Shown here in pieces: positions 11,601-56,710 of a stretch of DNA of 64,000 nucleotides. The notes beneath the pieces are model-generated. The model did not search any database, was not told the DNA's origin, and saw only the letters and a program-made list of their open reading frames with translations. This DNA is from Podarcis raffonei. Lineage: Eukaryota > Chordata > Lepidosauria > Squamata > Lacertidae. The stretch is taken from positions 17,578,501-17,642,500 of the forward strand of contig NC_070602.1 of the NCBI RefSeq assembly GCF_027172205.1, given 5' to 3'. Position 1 is the first letter of the stretch, and each line of letters opens with the position of its first letter. Both the position numbers and the translations under genes were made by a program.

Positions 11601-12126
11601 GGCCTTCCCCTGCCTGCCCAAGCCCGGTGCTACGTGCCTTGACGACGCCGGGATGCTCCAAGCTCTGCAGCAGAACCATCTCCTTGAGCAGCTTGTAAGC
11701 GGCCAGGCGGTAGCAGCCGCTCGGGTGCGCGTAGCGTTGCGCGCAGCGGCTCACGTCGCGGCCGGCCGCGTGCACGGACTTCAGGGCGACCTCGTGGCCT
11801 CCTCCGCGGGGCAGGGCAGCCCTCTGCACCAGCTTGGTGATCCCGGAGCCCACCAAGCGCACGCCCGTCGCGCCGCTCAGCTCCGCGCAACCCAACGCGC
11901 CCGCGGCGGGAGAAAAGGCGCAAGCCGCCCGGGCGGACGCAGCCAAGAGCCGCAGATCCGCCTCCCGCTGCTCCAGCTCCCGCATCAGGCTCGGGGGCAT
12001 TGGGGACTCCAGCAGCCGCCAAGGGCCCCAGACAACGAGGGCCAAAGCGAGCAGCGCAGGGGCGGCCAGGAGCCCGAGGAGCGCCCCGGACCGCGCCGGC
12101 AGAGCGGAGCCCGGGCAGCAGCGCAT
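2441..12126 (-). CDS. PKDCC: PKDCC/VLK-like extracellular (secretory-pathway) protein kinase, six of about seven coding exons
   Basis: Six exons join in frame (11638-12126, 8629-8751, 6401-6672, 3168-3247, 2952-3056, 2441-2617) to give about 415 residues that align along human PKDCC as I remember it. Residues about 13-33 are hydrophobic, fitting a signal anchor for Golgi or secretion. Seen motifs: VALK with the ATP lysine near residue 116, an LLDFQPRQF catalytic-loop equivalent (Asp near 228), ADLDD in place of DFG (near 245), and CSAQGKCEG and YKCWPSY cysteine motifs. The family phosphorylates tyrosines of secreted and ER proteins. The region before the kinase domain is shorter than in human PKDCC, so this may be a paralog. 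The last exon, following TTWTG, was not found down to base 1 and probably lies outside. No stop or frameshift was seen in the exons. Confidence 0.88.
2952..3056 (-). CDS. PKDCC: PKDCC-like exon 5
   Basis: 105 nt between acceptor ATTGTAG and donor AAAG|GTACAT. It encodes [18 protein letters not shown], matching human VDETLAQLEKVLHLYRSG. The phases fit exons 4 and 6 exactly. Confidence 0.88.
3168..3247 (-). CDS. PKDCC: PKDCC-like exon 4 (80 nt)
   Basis: A small exon found by continuing the frame. Acceptor CTGCAG, then codons for YFFTYLLPH and ILNAT, then donor ACAG|GTACAT. It completes the split Arg codon from exon 3 and leaves a G completed by exon 5. It aligns with human FFFTYLLPH through VNAT. 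Confidence 0.85.
3870..4140 (+). mobile_element. Possible old LTR-type fragment
   Basis: The stretch begins TGTTGAGAATTCCG and contains GCTGAATAAACCTACTTG, a polyadenylation-signal arrangement, followed by a CpG-bearing stretch, as in an LTR of a copia or retrovirus-like element. No certain end repeat or target duplication was seen, so the family is unproven. Treated as a fossil. Confidence 0.3.
4141..4984. other. Unclassified, repeat-like sequence in PKDCC-like intron 3
   Basis: Both strands have moderately long open frames (for example 4476-4898 minus, rich in Glu, Gly and Ser), but no domain is recognised. It may be internal sequence of an old retroelement. Confidence 0.3.
4985..5477 (+). 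repeat. L2-like LINE 3' end (subfamily 2)
   Basis: It contains the degenerate RAFSVLAP-type C-terminal block, a 3' UTR with GAGCAGCCCTGAGCCTGACT and GGCGGGGTATAAATAAA, then an ATT-rich tail. A sister copy lies at 7590-8045. Confidence 0.7.
5622..5831. mobile_element. Tigger-like (TcMar) MITE
   Basis: 210 bp with inverted ends CAGTGGTACCTC and GGTACCACTG, flanked by TA on both sides as expected for Tc1/mariner target duplication. The body is partly palindromic, with no coding sequence. Confidence 0.8.
5832..6400. other. PKDCC-like intron 3, no recognised element
   Basis: A single-copy-looking stretch up to the exon 3 donor. No conserved coding or RNA feature was noticed. Confidence 0.4.
6401..6672 (-). 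CDS. PKDCC: PKDCC-like exon 3 (catalytic loop and DLD motif)
   Basis: Acceptor TCTTTCAG, donor CCG|GTACGT, 272 nt, ending two bases into a codon. It encodes [21 protein letters not shown] and [16 protein letters not shown]. These are the most diagnostic VLK-family blocks: the catalytic loop and the metal-binding DFG replacement. Confidence 0.92.
6771..7102 (+). repeat. Sauria SINE, full length
   Basis: The tRNA-related head contains GCGCTGTGGGTTAAACCACA, the body GTGCAAGTAGATAAATAGGT, and the Bov-B-related tail GTCACAACTGGACCTAATGG ending in ACCTTT units. Flanks ATCTCCTT (6763-6770) and ATCTCCCT (7103-7110) look like the target duplication. It lies in PKDCC-like intron 2. Confidence 0.85.
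7170..7545 (+). repeat. L1-type reverse transcriptase fragment
   Basis: It encodes [30 protein letters not shown] and, after a frame change, [12 protein letters not shown]-like and [10 protein letters not shown] residues. These are RT blocks of an L1-like LINE, with the catalytic FADD degraded to FADG. Dead fragment. Confidence 0.7.
7590..8045 (+). repeat. L2-like LINE 3' end (subfamily 2)
   Basis: Strongly similar to 4985-5477: it shares the block from CTCTCCTGGTATGCCCC through GGCGGGGTATAAATAAA and ends in a TTA/TTG microsatellite. Confidence 0.7.
8046..8628. other. PKDCC-like intron 2, low-complexity patches
   Basis: A short TG/TA-rich run lies near 8045-8080, then unremarkable sequence to the exon 2 donor. 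Confidence 0.35.
8629..8751 (-). CDS. PKDCC: PKDCC-like exon 2
   Basis: Forty-one codons between acceptor TTTTGACAG and donor AAA|GTAAGA, phase 0 at both ends. It encodes LRGQCYDPS and then [20 protein letters not shown], nearly identical to the human block around [20 protein letters not shown] (hinge and helix D of the kinase fold). Confidence 0.9.
8752..9320. other. PKDCC-like intron 1, 3' part, no recognised element
   Basis: No gene or clear transposon was noticed. Confidence 0.35.
9321..9384. repeat. Short inverted-repeat element
   Basis: The ends AGGCTGCAAGCCTAACC and GGGTTTAGGATTGCAGCT are imperfect inverted repeats around GGGGCTTATTCCCAGG. A related motif (GTAAGCCCCATTGAAC) occurs near 11050-11080. 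Family unknown to me. Confidence 0.35.
9446..9819. mobile_element. hAT-like non-autonomous transposon
   Basis: Termini GGTGTTCCCAAACTGTGG and GGTTTGGGAACCACTG are inverted copies, like hAT-Charlie-type MITEs. No coding sequence. The 8-bp target duplication is not preserved clearly. Confidence 0.6.
9820..10358. other. PKDCC-like intron 1, no recognised element
   Basis: Includes an 89-codon open frame at 9782-10051 with no recognisable domain, most likely chance. Nothing else seen. Confidence 0.35.
10359..10494. mobile_element. Palindromic hAT-like MITE with perfect 8-bp target duplication
   Basis: Inverted arms run from CAGTGGTGGCCAAACC to GTTTGGCCATGCCTG, with TCATCCCTGACC and GGGATGATGGGAG in the stem. 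GCTTAGAG flanks it on both sides (10351-10358 and 10495-10502). Confidence 0.85.
10621..10950 (+). repeat. tRNA-derived SINE interrupted by a MITE
   Basis: The first half has GTGTTGGACTGGGACCTGGG and a B-box-like region. The second half resumes after the MITE with CCTACCTCATAGGATTGTTG and ATGAAATGGGGAGGAGAG, typical of squamate tRNA-SINEs. Confidence 0.65.
10727..10864. mobile_element. Palindromic hAT-like MITE inside a SINE
   Basis: Ends CAGTATTTCCCAAAG and GGTTGGGAAACACTG are inverted. Flanks GCCTAACC and ACCTAACC form an 8-bp duplication (7/8) of the SINE target. Confidence 0.8.
10951..11445. other. PKDCC-like intron 1, 5' part
   Basis: No gene is recognised. It carries a degenerate copy of the GTAAGCCCCATTGAAC repeat near 11050. 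Confidence 0.35.
11446..11530 (-). repeat. CR1 3' end, reverse orientation
   Basis: Begins AGCATAGAATCATAAATTGG and continues GGGACCCCGTGGGTC and CTCCAACCCCCTGCAATG, the reverse complement of a CR1 terminus. Confidence 0.65.
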
Positions 12127-12250
12127 GACCCACCCTCCGAACAGGCGACCGTCCAGTGCCGCGTTTCGATTCTGCCTCGCGTGGGAAACCGGGTCAGGTT
12201 CCTCCCCAGAGGCGTGTCTGCTGCAGCAAGCCGCCGCCTAGCTCCCCTGG
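11560..12250. promoter_or_regulatory. CpG island over exon 1 of the PKDCC-like gene
   Basis: This block is far richer in G, C and CpG than the AT-rich surroundings and covers the first exon and the bases just upstream of its ATG. That is the usual look of a vertebrate housekeeping or developmental promoter. I see no convincing TATA box. The extent was judged by eye. Confidence 0.6.
11638..12126 (-). CDS. PKDCC: PKDCC-like exon 1 (start codon, signal anchor, glycine-loop region, VALK lysine)
   Basis: The ATG at 12126 opens a 163-codon reading frame beginning [10 protein letters not shown] and ending EHPGVVK. It is very GC-rich. Aligned with human PKDCC the exon should stop right after the Lys of VVK. 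The sequence there is AAG followed by GCACGT, so a GC donor is implied (phase 0). The only nearby GT would put exon 2 out of frame. Confidence 0.85.
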
Positions 12251-12297
12251 AGAGCCTCATTTCTCCAATCGGGAGGCGAAGAAAACAGAGGGATTCT

Positions 12298-12368
12298 CCT
12301 AGAATGGTAGAGTTGGAAGGGAACCCTGAGCATCATCTAGTCCAACCCCGCTGCAACGCAGGAATAGG
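12298..12368 (-). repeat. CR1 3' end, reverse orientation
   Basis: AGAATGGTAGAGTTGGAAGG and CATCTAGTCCAACCCCGCTG mark a short CR1 tail just upstream of the kinase CpG island. Confidence 0.65.
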
Positions 12369-12733
12369 CGGGGGGGTCGCACCTCATCCCTCGGCGTTAA
12401 CAGCATCACGCTCTTACCAAGCTAACTTCCTGTCCAGGCATCAGAATTTGGGCAGGGAATTTCAGGGCAAGCTTATTTTGGAGTGGGGCAAGGGCTGCTG
12501 AAATCCGATAGGTGAGGCTCTGAAATCAGTGCGGGGAAGGGCTTAGGAGTTTAGTATCTGCTTGTATGAAGCTTCCTGGGTTCGATTCTAGGGGTCTCTA
12601 AATGGGGCTGGGAATGTCTCCTGCCTGAAACCCTGCCAATGCAGAGCCCAATGGGCTAGTGGTTTCCTTCATAGGACATGCCACACGTGCACAGAAGAAG
12701 AAAAATGGAGCGGAATGATTCATTCACAATATA
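12369..12733. other. Upstream region of the PKDCC-like gene
   Basis: Intergenic sequence between the kinase start and the P450 3' end. No clear promoter element or gene was noticed. Confidence 0.35.
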
Positions 12734-12935
12734 CAGTGGTACCTCGGGTTAAGTACTTAATTCGTTCCGGAGGTCCGTTCTTAACCTGAAACGGTTCTTA
12801 ACCTGAAGCATCACTTTAGCTAATGGGGCCTCCCGCTGCCGCCGTGCAATTTCTGTTCTCATCCTGAAGCAAAGTTCTTAACCTGAGGTAATATTTCTGG
12901 GTAACCTGAAGTGTATGTATCCTGAGGTACCACTG
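12734..12935. mobile_element. Tigger-like MITE
   Basis: About 200 bp with ends CAGTGGTACCTCGG and GAGGTACCACTG next to TA. Internal TTCGTTCCGGAGGTCCGTTC is shared with other copies here. Confidence 0.8.
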
Positions 12936-13265
12936 TACAGTTAACCACAGAAAGAAACTTGCATTCGTAAGCATGGAATCACTAGGGTAAGTTCTTAAAC
13001 TGTGGTCTAGGCTGCATTTCTGGATGCTTTCTGAGGTCTAGCTGAAAACAGAGAAAGGTTTCTTGGAAGCTTTGATCACATGGCAAAGAGAGAGAGCAGA
13101 CTGCATCTTCAGCAGTAAAAGTATCTGCAGTGGAAAGTTCCAGGAGTTCCGTTCAGTGCTTAAAAATGTAAAAGCCACTGTGATTAGCATGCCATAATTA
13201 TATTTCTCAATCCATGTTTCTGACCTTAAATTCAGTTCTCAACATTTCCACATGAATTTGCAATA

Positions 13266-13510
13266 CAGTCATACCTCGGGTTACAGATGCTTCAGGTTGC
13301 GTTTGTTTGGGTTACGGACCCGCTGAAACCCGGAAGTACCAGAACAGGTTACTTCCGGGTTTCGGCAGTCGCGCATGCACAGAAGCGCTAAATCACACTT
13401 TGCGCATGCACAGAAGTGCCGAATCACAACCCTTGCATGCGCAGACACGGCGCTGCAGGTTACGAACATGCCTCCCACACGGATCACGTTTGCAACCCGA
13501 GTGTCCACTG
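13266..13510. mobile_element. Tigger-like MITE, CpG-rich subfamily
   Basis: Starts CAGTCATACCTCGGG and ends GAGTGTCCACTG. The middle holds GGTTACTTCCGGGTTTCGGC and several GCGCATGCACAGA-like motifs. Confidence 0.7.
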
Positions 13511-13719
13511 TCATAATAATAATAATCTGCATGGGTTGTCAATTTTTAGATGTGGCATTGCACAGTGCCACTATCATCAGGAAGCCTGATGTACCCTCCC
13601 CTGTCCAATCCTACCATTTTGGTGTAAGAAGTTACTTTAATTTAAATCAAAAATCACTCTGGTTCTCTGATCCCCTGCCCCAGGTTCCAATTTGCCTTAT
13701 GGAGTTCTAAGCTCTAGGC

Positions 13720-13855
13720 CAGGCTTCCTCAAAGTCGGCCCTCCAGATGTTTTGAGACTACAGTTCCCATTATCCCTGACCACTGGCCCTGCTACCTAGG
13801 GATCATGGAAGTTGTAGGCCAAAAACATCTGGAGGGCCGAGGTTGAGGAAGCCTG
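13720..13855. mobile_element. Palindromic hAT-like MITE with perfect 8-bp target duplication
   Basis: Arms CAGGCTTCCTCAAAG and GGTTGAGGAAGCCTG. CTCTAGGC occurs on both sides (13712-13719 and 13856-13863). Confidence 0.85.
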
Positions 13856-14154
13856 CTCTAGGCTTTAATACCTTGATCCATCTTCTAACTACGTGTCGGT
13901 ATTTTGCTGCCACCATATAGACACAAATACCTTGGCCAAATATGAGACGTGGTTTGAACAAACAAAACTTTATTATTATAGTAAAAAGCTGGCTATAACA
14001 CGTTCTTACATGTTTTGCTTTCCATAACAGTGCTTGGATATTTTGTAGTTTATAACTCTATTCCTCATGCAGACCATCATCCAAATCCTATCCTATCCTA
14101 ATCCCACAGCCTCCTCCCTCCAAACTCAACTCCCCTTTTCTTGTCCCCCCCCTT

Positions 14155-14620
14155 CTGTCACACTTCCCCTCAACCAATCAACGGTCCTAAAGGATCTTCA
14201 CTGGCTCCCAGTACATTTCCAAGCACAATCCAAAGTCCTGGTGCTGGCCTTTAAAGCCCTAAACGGCCTCGGCCCAGTGTACCTGAAGGAATGTCTCCAC
14301 CCCCATCATCCAGTCCGGACAACTGAGGTCCAGCGCTGAGGGCCTTCTGGCGGTTCCCTCACTGTGAAATGTGAAGCTACAGGGAACTAGGCAGAGGGCC
14401 TTCTTGGCAGTGGCACCCTCCCTGCGGAATGCCCTCCCATCAGATGCCAAACAGATAAACAACCATTTGACTTTTAGGAGACATCCTGTTTAAGGAAGTT
14501 TTTAATGACTGATGTTGCATTGTGTTTTTAATATTTTCTTGGGAGCTGCCCAGGGTGGCTGGGGCAACCCAGTCAGATAGGCGGCATATAAATAATAAAA
14601 TTATTATTATTATTAATCAG
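14155..14620 (+). repeat. L2-like LINE 3' end
   Basis: Encodes LKDLHWLPVHFQAQ, VLVLAFKALNGLGPVYL and then, out of frame, the AFLAV-type terminus and the GGGAGCTGCCCAGGGTGGCT 3' UTR with an ATT tail. Confidence 0.75.
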
Positions 14621-14787
14621 CATGGGACACACCCCATCGTCCCAGCCTTCTCTCACTGCTGCAGTGCACTGGACCTTACCTTACGTTTTACAAATATCTC
14701 CCTACATAGACCTCTTAATACGCAAACTTGTACAAGTCAATTATGATGACAAACACCGCAAAGCCCCCAACAGATAACCCTTTAGGC

Positions 14788-14923
14788 CAGGCATCCCCAA
14801 CCTGCGGCCCTCCAGATGTTTTGGCCTACAACTCCCATGATCCCTAGCTAACAGGACCAGTGGTCAGGGATGATGGGAATTGTAGTTCAGAACATCTGGA
14901 GGGCTGAAGGTTAGGGGTGCCTG
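14788..14923. mobile_element. Palindromic hAT-like MITE with perfect 8-bp target duplication
   Basis: Arms CAGGCATCCCCAACCTGC and GGTTAGGGGTGCCTG. CTTTAGGC repeats at 14780-14787 and 14924-14931. Confidence 0.85.
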
Positions 14924-15235
14924 CTTTAGGCAAACACACACAAACACACCTCAACTATGATAGTTGTTAAAAAGCTGCAGTCATAGTGTATTTAAATCTG
15001 AATTGTCAAATTGTGTTATTGTTATTATGGTATTTGTTGTAGTGTCTTTTGCGGTTGTTGTTTGTATTGAAAAAATGATTAAATCAATTTTTTAAAAACC
15101 CATCAACCATGATTGCAAAATGGCCCCAACTCCAAGATGAGCTCTCTCCTCCTCTAACCCGCCGGGAAATGGAACTTTTAAGCAGGTTCCAGTAGGAATT
15201 CAAGCTGCGAATGACAATATCCTGCTGCCGATTAT
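14924..15235. other. Region downstream of the CYP46A1-like stop codon
   Basis: This should hold the 3' UTR of the P450 gene (minus strand). No unambiguous AATAAA signal was picked out. Confidence 0.35.
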
Positions 15236-51863
<36,628 letters not shown>

Positions 51864-52720
51864 GACAGCCAGGAGCTCAAGCCACAAAGCTGCAACGCCA
51901 AGCGTCCAAAGTTTGAATGACTCTGCCTTGGAGATTGGAGTCCTGGAGTTGTTGCTTTGGTAATAAATCCCTTATGTTTTCTTCATTCCCTTTTCCTGTC
52001 CAAAGGTGGGTCACTAAGAAATGATTAACCAGGTGCAATGCAACCTCAGCGGAAGGCAATCACAGTAATTGAGAATTAGAACAATACAGCTCAAAGGTCG
52101 AGCATAAAAGTCATTCTTCCGCATCTCCTAAGTTTGCAATAGGATACAGCTACAAAGATAGGTGTGTGCTGTCTAACACGGATGAAGAAAACTCTGGTGA
52201 TTCAATATGGTGTTTCCTTTCAAGTTTTCTTTTAACACAGTTGAGAGTAATAGCTAGCAAAAAGGAGTCAGCCATTAAAAAAAGATGGGAAGTCACAATG
52301 CAGAATTGCTAAGCCCAGACGTACTTGTTCAGTATTACTATGGTTGTTACTTTTATCTACTGTTTATTATGGAAAGTGGTTTGTCTGTCTGTTCTCTACG
52401 AGTTCAGCCGCCGCTTGAGATACTGCTGTCAAACGTGGCACAATGATTCCCAAGGTGGGAGCAGCAGTCTTTGCAGACACCTGGACACCGGGTGCCATTT
52501 TGAATCAAGATGGCAGGCAGAAACGTGGCCTTGGTGTGACTTTGCCTGATTTGGGGCCTGAAGGGTCCAAACTCACAATTTATACTATCCATTTTAAAAT
52601 AAAAATGTTTTGGTTTCTACAAAAATCCTGAACAGCACCAGGCACTCACTACAGATTCCAGAATAAAGTATGATTTACTTCTGTCTTGATTATCAGATAC
52701 AAGAGAAAGCTACAGGAGAG
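51864..52720. other. Upstream region of the CYP46A1-like gene
   Basis: Should contain the promoter (minus strand). It is not CpG-rich, and no TATA box was picked with confidence. No gene recognised. Confidence 0.35.
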
Positions 52721-52726
52721 ATGGAG

Positions 52727-52842
52727 AGCCTGTGGGTCCCTAGATATTGTTGGACTGCAGTTCCTATTACATGTGACCATTGGCCATAGTGGTTGGGGCA
52801 GATGGGAGTTGGAGTCCAACAGCAAGAGGACCACATACCGGA
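52727..52842. mobile_element. Palindromic MITE, degraded
   Basis: GTTGGACTGCAGTTCCTATT and GATGGGAGTTGGAGTCCAAC form imperfect inverted arms of the same family as 10359-10494. Confidence 0.6.
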
Positions 52843-52949
52843 CCTTCATTTAACTTAATTTGTATACCACCTTTCTAACTACACAAGGCAGTTAACAAAT
52901 AGCTTGGACCTACTGATTTCAACCTTGCTCTTCTCATCTCTGGCATGGT

Positions 52950-53455
52950 TTTGTTGTTGTTGTCGTTTAGTCGTTTAGTCGTTTAGTCGCGTCCGACTCT
53001 TCATGACCCCATGGACCAGAGCACACCAGGCACTCCTGTCTTCCACTGCCTCCCGCTGTTTGGTCAAACTCATGCTGGTAGCTTCGAGAACACTGTCCAA
53101 CCATCTCGTCCTCTGTCGTCCCCTTCTCCTTGTGCCCTCCATCTTTCCCAACATCAGGGTCTTTTCCAGGGAGTCTTCTCTTCTCATGAGGTGGCCAAAG
53201 TATTGGAGCCTCAGCTTCAGGATCTGTCCTTCCAGTGAGCACTCAGGGCTGATTTCCTTAAAAATGGATAGGTTTGATCTTCTTGCAGTCCATGGGACTC
53301 TCAAGAGTCTCCTTCAGCACCATAATTCAAAAGCATCAATTCTTCGGCGATCAGCCTTCTTTATGGTCCAGCTCTCACTTCCATACATCACTACTGGGAA
53401 AACCATAGCTTTAACTTATACGGACCTTTGTTGGCAAGGTGATGTCTCTGCTTTT
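52950..53455 (-). repeat. Bov-B (RTE) LINE 3' end, reverse orientation
   Basis: The minus strand encodes RVPWTARRSNLSIFKEISPE, then VLEATSMSLTKQREAVEDR and ALVHGVMKSRTRLND, ending in GTCGTTTAGTCGTTTAGTCG (reverse of the Bov-B tail). Longer than the two plus-strand copies. Confidence 0.85.
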
Positions 53456-53791
53456 TAAGATGCATTGGGGGTATATGGTGTTTTAAGGGAGGGACAGTAC
53501 CTCTGATGGGGAACACATCGTGCTCCTTCTGAGGTAGTTTGTCCACCTTTGGTCTCCACCTGGCTCTCACCTGTGGCTTCTAGAAGCTGTCGGCATGCGA
53601 AAGCAACCACACCCCAGAACAGCTTAAACTGGACAGCTAAACCAGGTGAGGGTAGCCAATAGGCCTTAAACCCTTGGTGAGTTAGGGACTTCCCCTGCAT
53701 GTGAAGAGAGGCTCTGGCAGATTGAGAGGATGAGACCAACAGTGGGTCCAACAGTTAAGAAGGTGGTTTCTGCACATGCTGTAGAGGGAAA

Positions 53792-54130
53792 TGAGGGGCA
53801 GATGGGGCTTGGCAACCTGGGAAGGTAGCCCATTTAGGAGAAGGAAAACTCTGGTTTCAAACCTCTCCTGTGTTGCAGGATATCTTCGGGAGAGGAGAGG
53901 GCTAAGGAGTAAACCCAACACAAATCCAGAGTGGAGTCTTTAAGACAGTTGAGTGGCACCTTGTACACCTCCTTCCTGGCAACTCCTGCAGCCAAGCTGG
54001 TGCTAAGCGTATTGCTCTGCTTCCCTTTGGACCACATCAGTGAGGCCAAGAGGGAGGTCATCTGAGCAGCCCAGGAACTCCGCACACACTGCCGAGGCTT
54101 GCACCCCAGGGAGGTCACTTCAGTGACTTC
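53792..54130. repeat. Unclassified repeat A, copy 2 (without SINE)
   Basis: Matches 20639-20810 and 21055-21240 without the intervening SINE (here CACCTTGTACACCTCCTTCC is continuous). Lies between the two CYP46A1-like genes. Confidence 0.55.
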
Positions 54131-55009
54131 TTGAGACAGATGGATGTCTACAACAAAGAAAGATGAATAGAATCCCAAGAAAGAACCTGTCACTTAGCTT
54201 GTTCAGTTAAAGAAGGTTCCGTTGATGGAAGTTGTACCAATATGGGTGTTCACTTATCATTTGAAATATTTGTTCTAAATTACATCGAATCGGGGAACTT
54301 CATGTTGAGGGCAACACATGGCACCAGAAGTGAAATGCATTGGGTGAAGTTACCATGAAATATTTGAGGGCTGCACATCTTTTATCTCTCTCACCTAAGG
54401 CAGCTGAGGAATGGAAGAGGGAGACGTTTGAGTACAGGGAGAAGGGAGAAGACTGACATATGCACCCCTTGATTTCTCCCAGTGCCCTCCTCTTGCCCTC
54501 CACAGCACTGCAAATGCCCCTTTGTGCTAGCAGACAGAGAAAGTTGGCTGCAGACCAATATTATAGATCTGGGTGTTTCCACAGTTGCCTTTTCTTTCTT
54601 TTGCGTTTCATTCACTGCTTTTTAAAGAGCACCCAACACCATGCCTTTATCCATTGTTTTCATTTTTTTATTTTTCATTTAATTAAAGTAACTGCATAAC
54701 ATTTTAAAAATCTCTATGCGATACAGTGTACAGTATTAGCAAACAAGAATACTACCTAAACCCCAATAAAATAGCAATATATAAAAACGAGTAAGAGCAA
54801 ATAAAAACAAGACAAAACAAAAAACCACATAGAGTCCAATTTTATGGATAAAGGAAAGCATGGGCAAAAAAGTAAATCTTTACAAGACATCTGAAACAAG
54901 TGATGCTGGCTCTTTCATATATGTCAAAGGGGAGGTCAGTGTCATAGCTATTGGGGGGGCAGGCCAGGTTTTTTGCCCCGGGTGAAGCCTCCAGAGGCAT
55001 GGCATTGAG
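54131..55009. other. Intergenic region between the CYP46A1-like genes
   Basis: AT-rich, with A-rich runs near 54770-54830. No gene and no clear element. Confidence 0.35.
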
Positions 55010-55269
55010 CATGGGTAGGCAAACTAAGGCCTGGGGGCCGGATCCGGCCCATTCGCCTTCTAAATGCGGCCCGCGGACAGTCCAGGAATCAACATGTTTT
55101 TACATGAGCAGAATATGTCCCTTTATTTAAAATGCATCTCTGGGTTATTTGTGGGGCATAGGAATTCGTTCAGTCCCATCCCCACCCCGCAAAAAAATAT
55201 AGTCCAGCCCCTCACAAGGTCTGAGGGACAGTGGACCGGCCCCCTGCTGAAAAAGTTTGCTGACCCCTG
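55010..55269. mobile_element. hAT-like MITE
   Basis: Left CATGGGTAGGCAAACTAAGG, right AAGTTTGCTGACCCCTG, same family as 37688-37907. The flanks GCATTGAG and GCACTGAA agree at 6 of 8 bases. Confidence 0.75.
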
Positions 55270-55494
55270 GCACTGAAGCTCCCAGCCTGTGTGCATGCAA
55301 ATGCACATGGGTTGGTGGACGCCAAACTGGGTCTTTGACCTGGGTGAAATAAAGCCTATAGATTTCAGAACTCTTTTATTATTTTTCCTTTTGCTATCGG
55401 TATATATTGAGATTAAAAGTAATTTCACACACACAAACACACTTTCAATGCGGCCCCACAGAAATTCTGAAACGCATTTCGCGATGTAGCACAT

Positions 55495-55644
55495 TCAGTC
55501 ATACTGATGGCGTAGTTTCAGTCTGCAGTCTATACCATCGTAAGGCCTCAGGGTGCCAGCATCCCGAACCCTGAAGCTCTGTGGCTGAACCAGCTGGAAT
55601 TCAAACTTCTGCAGAAATTTAGCCATGACTACTTTGGCCTCCAT
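55495..55644 (-). CDS. CYP46A1: Second CYP46A1-like gene, terminal exon only
   Basis: Acceptor TTGTAACAG, then 49 codons and a stop: MEAKVVMAKFLQKFEFQLVQ, followed by TLRPYDGIDCRLK. This is clearly a paralog of exon 15 at 15236-15397, with the same acceptor position. The other exons are not visible up to 64000, so they must lie beyond the window. The intron just upstream holds an 8-kb L1 in antisense orientation. Whether the rest of the gene is intact cannot be judged here. Confidence 0.85.
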   Translation of the reverse strand: MEAKVVMAKFLQKFEFQLVQPQSFRVRDAGTLRPYDGIDCRLKLRHQYD

Positions 55645-55746
55645 CTGTTACAAAAACAAAACGGTGAGTGGGTACTAAGCATACAGACAAAAAGGACATA
55701 AGAGCACCAGCTGTAGACAAAGGGCACGTACTCCAGCTAGTATATT

Positions 55747-55762
55747 GATAAAAGTGTGGTGG
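55747..55762. repeat. Left target-site duplication of L1-b
   Basis: GATAAAAGTGTGGTGG, identical to 63696-63711. Confidence 0.9.
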
Positions 55763-56710
55763 CGGTGGCGGGGGCGGCGCGAACGGCAATGGCGGTCCCC
55801 TTTCATCTGTGAAGGGGGAGCTCCGCAGAAACGGGTCGTCCGCTACGGCGAAGCGGAGACCCTTGCTGGAAAACCCACAGGCGGTGTTAGCCTGTGGTCG
55901 TGGGACTCGGCGGGCACCTTTAGCGCCCCCCGATTACGTGAAGGGACCCCGCAAGGGGCTCCGGAACGTGTCGGGGCTGGCGCGGTGCTGTGAGTCGATC
56001 GCTCTTTTTGCGGAGTGAAGCCGCTAAGCTGCTGTCGGTGAGCGCTGACCCTTTTCCTGGGACCATTTGGCTGGAAGAAAACTACTACCCGTGAGTAGGT
56101 GATTGAATCAGGATTAAAAATTAATCAATTTGGCATACAAGTGGGAGACGCAACCAGGAAGTCCGTCTCTCGGTTTTTGTTTAAAGATTAAGGGAAAGAC
56201 TTTTAAAGAACCTAAGCCTTTGGAATTTGGGAGTTCAAGAACTAAACTTCCACATTAAGCAGAAGACCTCACCTCAATTCATTTTGGGGTGGAGAAGGTG
56301 AAAATCAGCTTTTTCCTACTTGTTTCTTGGACTTTTGGACTTGGGAAAAAAATTGAATCCTTGGTTACTGAGCTGTCAGTGTTGGAACTAGAAAGCTGTT
56401 TGGAACTGTCACTTTGTATCTCGCACTTCTTCGGGTCATGTTAACTTTTAAAGAGTTACTCTGTGGAAATTTAATGGACCTAAAAGGAGTCTGAAGGTTT
56501 TTTTGGCAACTGGCCATTGTTTAACTTGTCGAGGGCACTTTGTAACTTTTACAAACTGCGACATTTCTGAACATTTCTGAACATAGTGTCCCTCTAGTGG
56601 AGTATCCAGGTTTGACAACTTACTGGGGGAATTTTCCATCTGTGGATTTGGGGATTTCCATGAGAAAGGCAGACTGTGGGACTGACCTTGACGCATAGAT
56701 AAGAAGGGGG

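Noticed and set aside
11593-12501. A 302-codon plus-strand open frame
   Set aside because: It is antisense to PKDCC-like exon 1 in a GC-rich CpG island where stop codons are rare. No domain or splice support.
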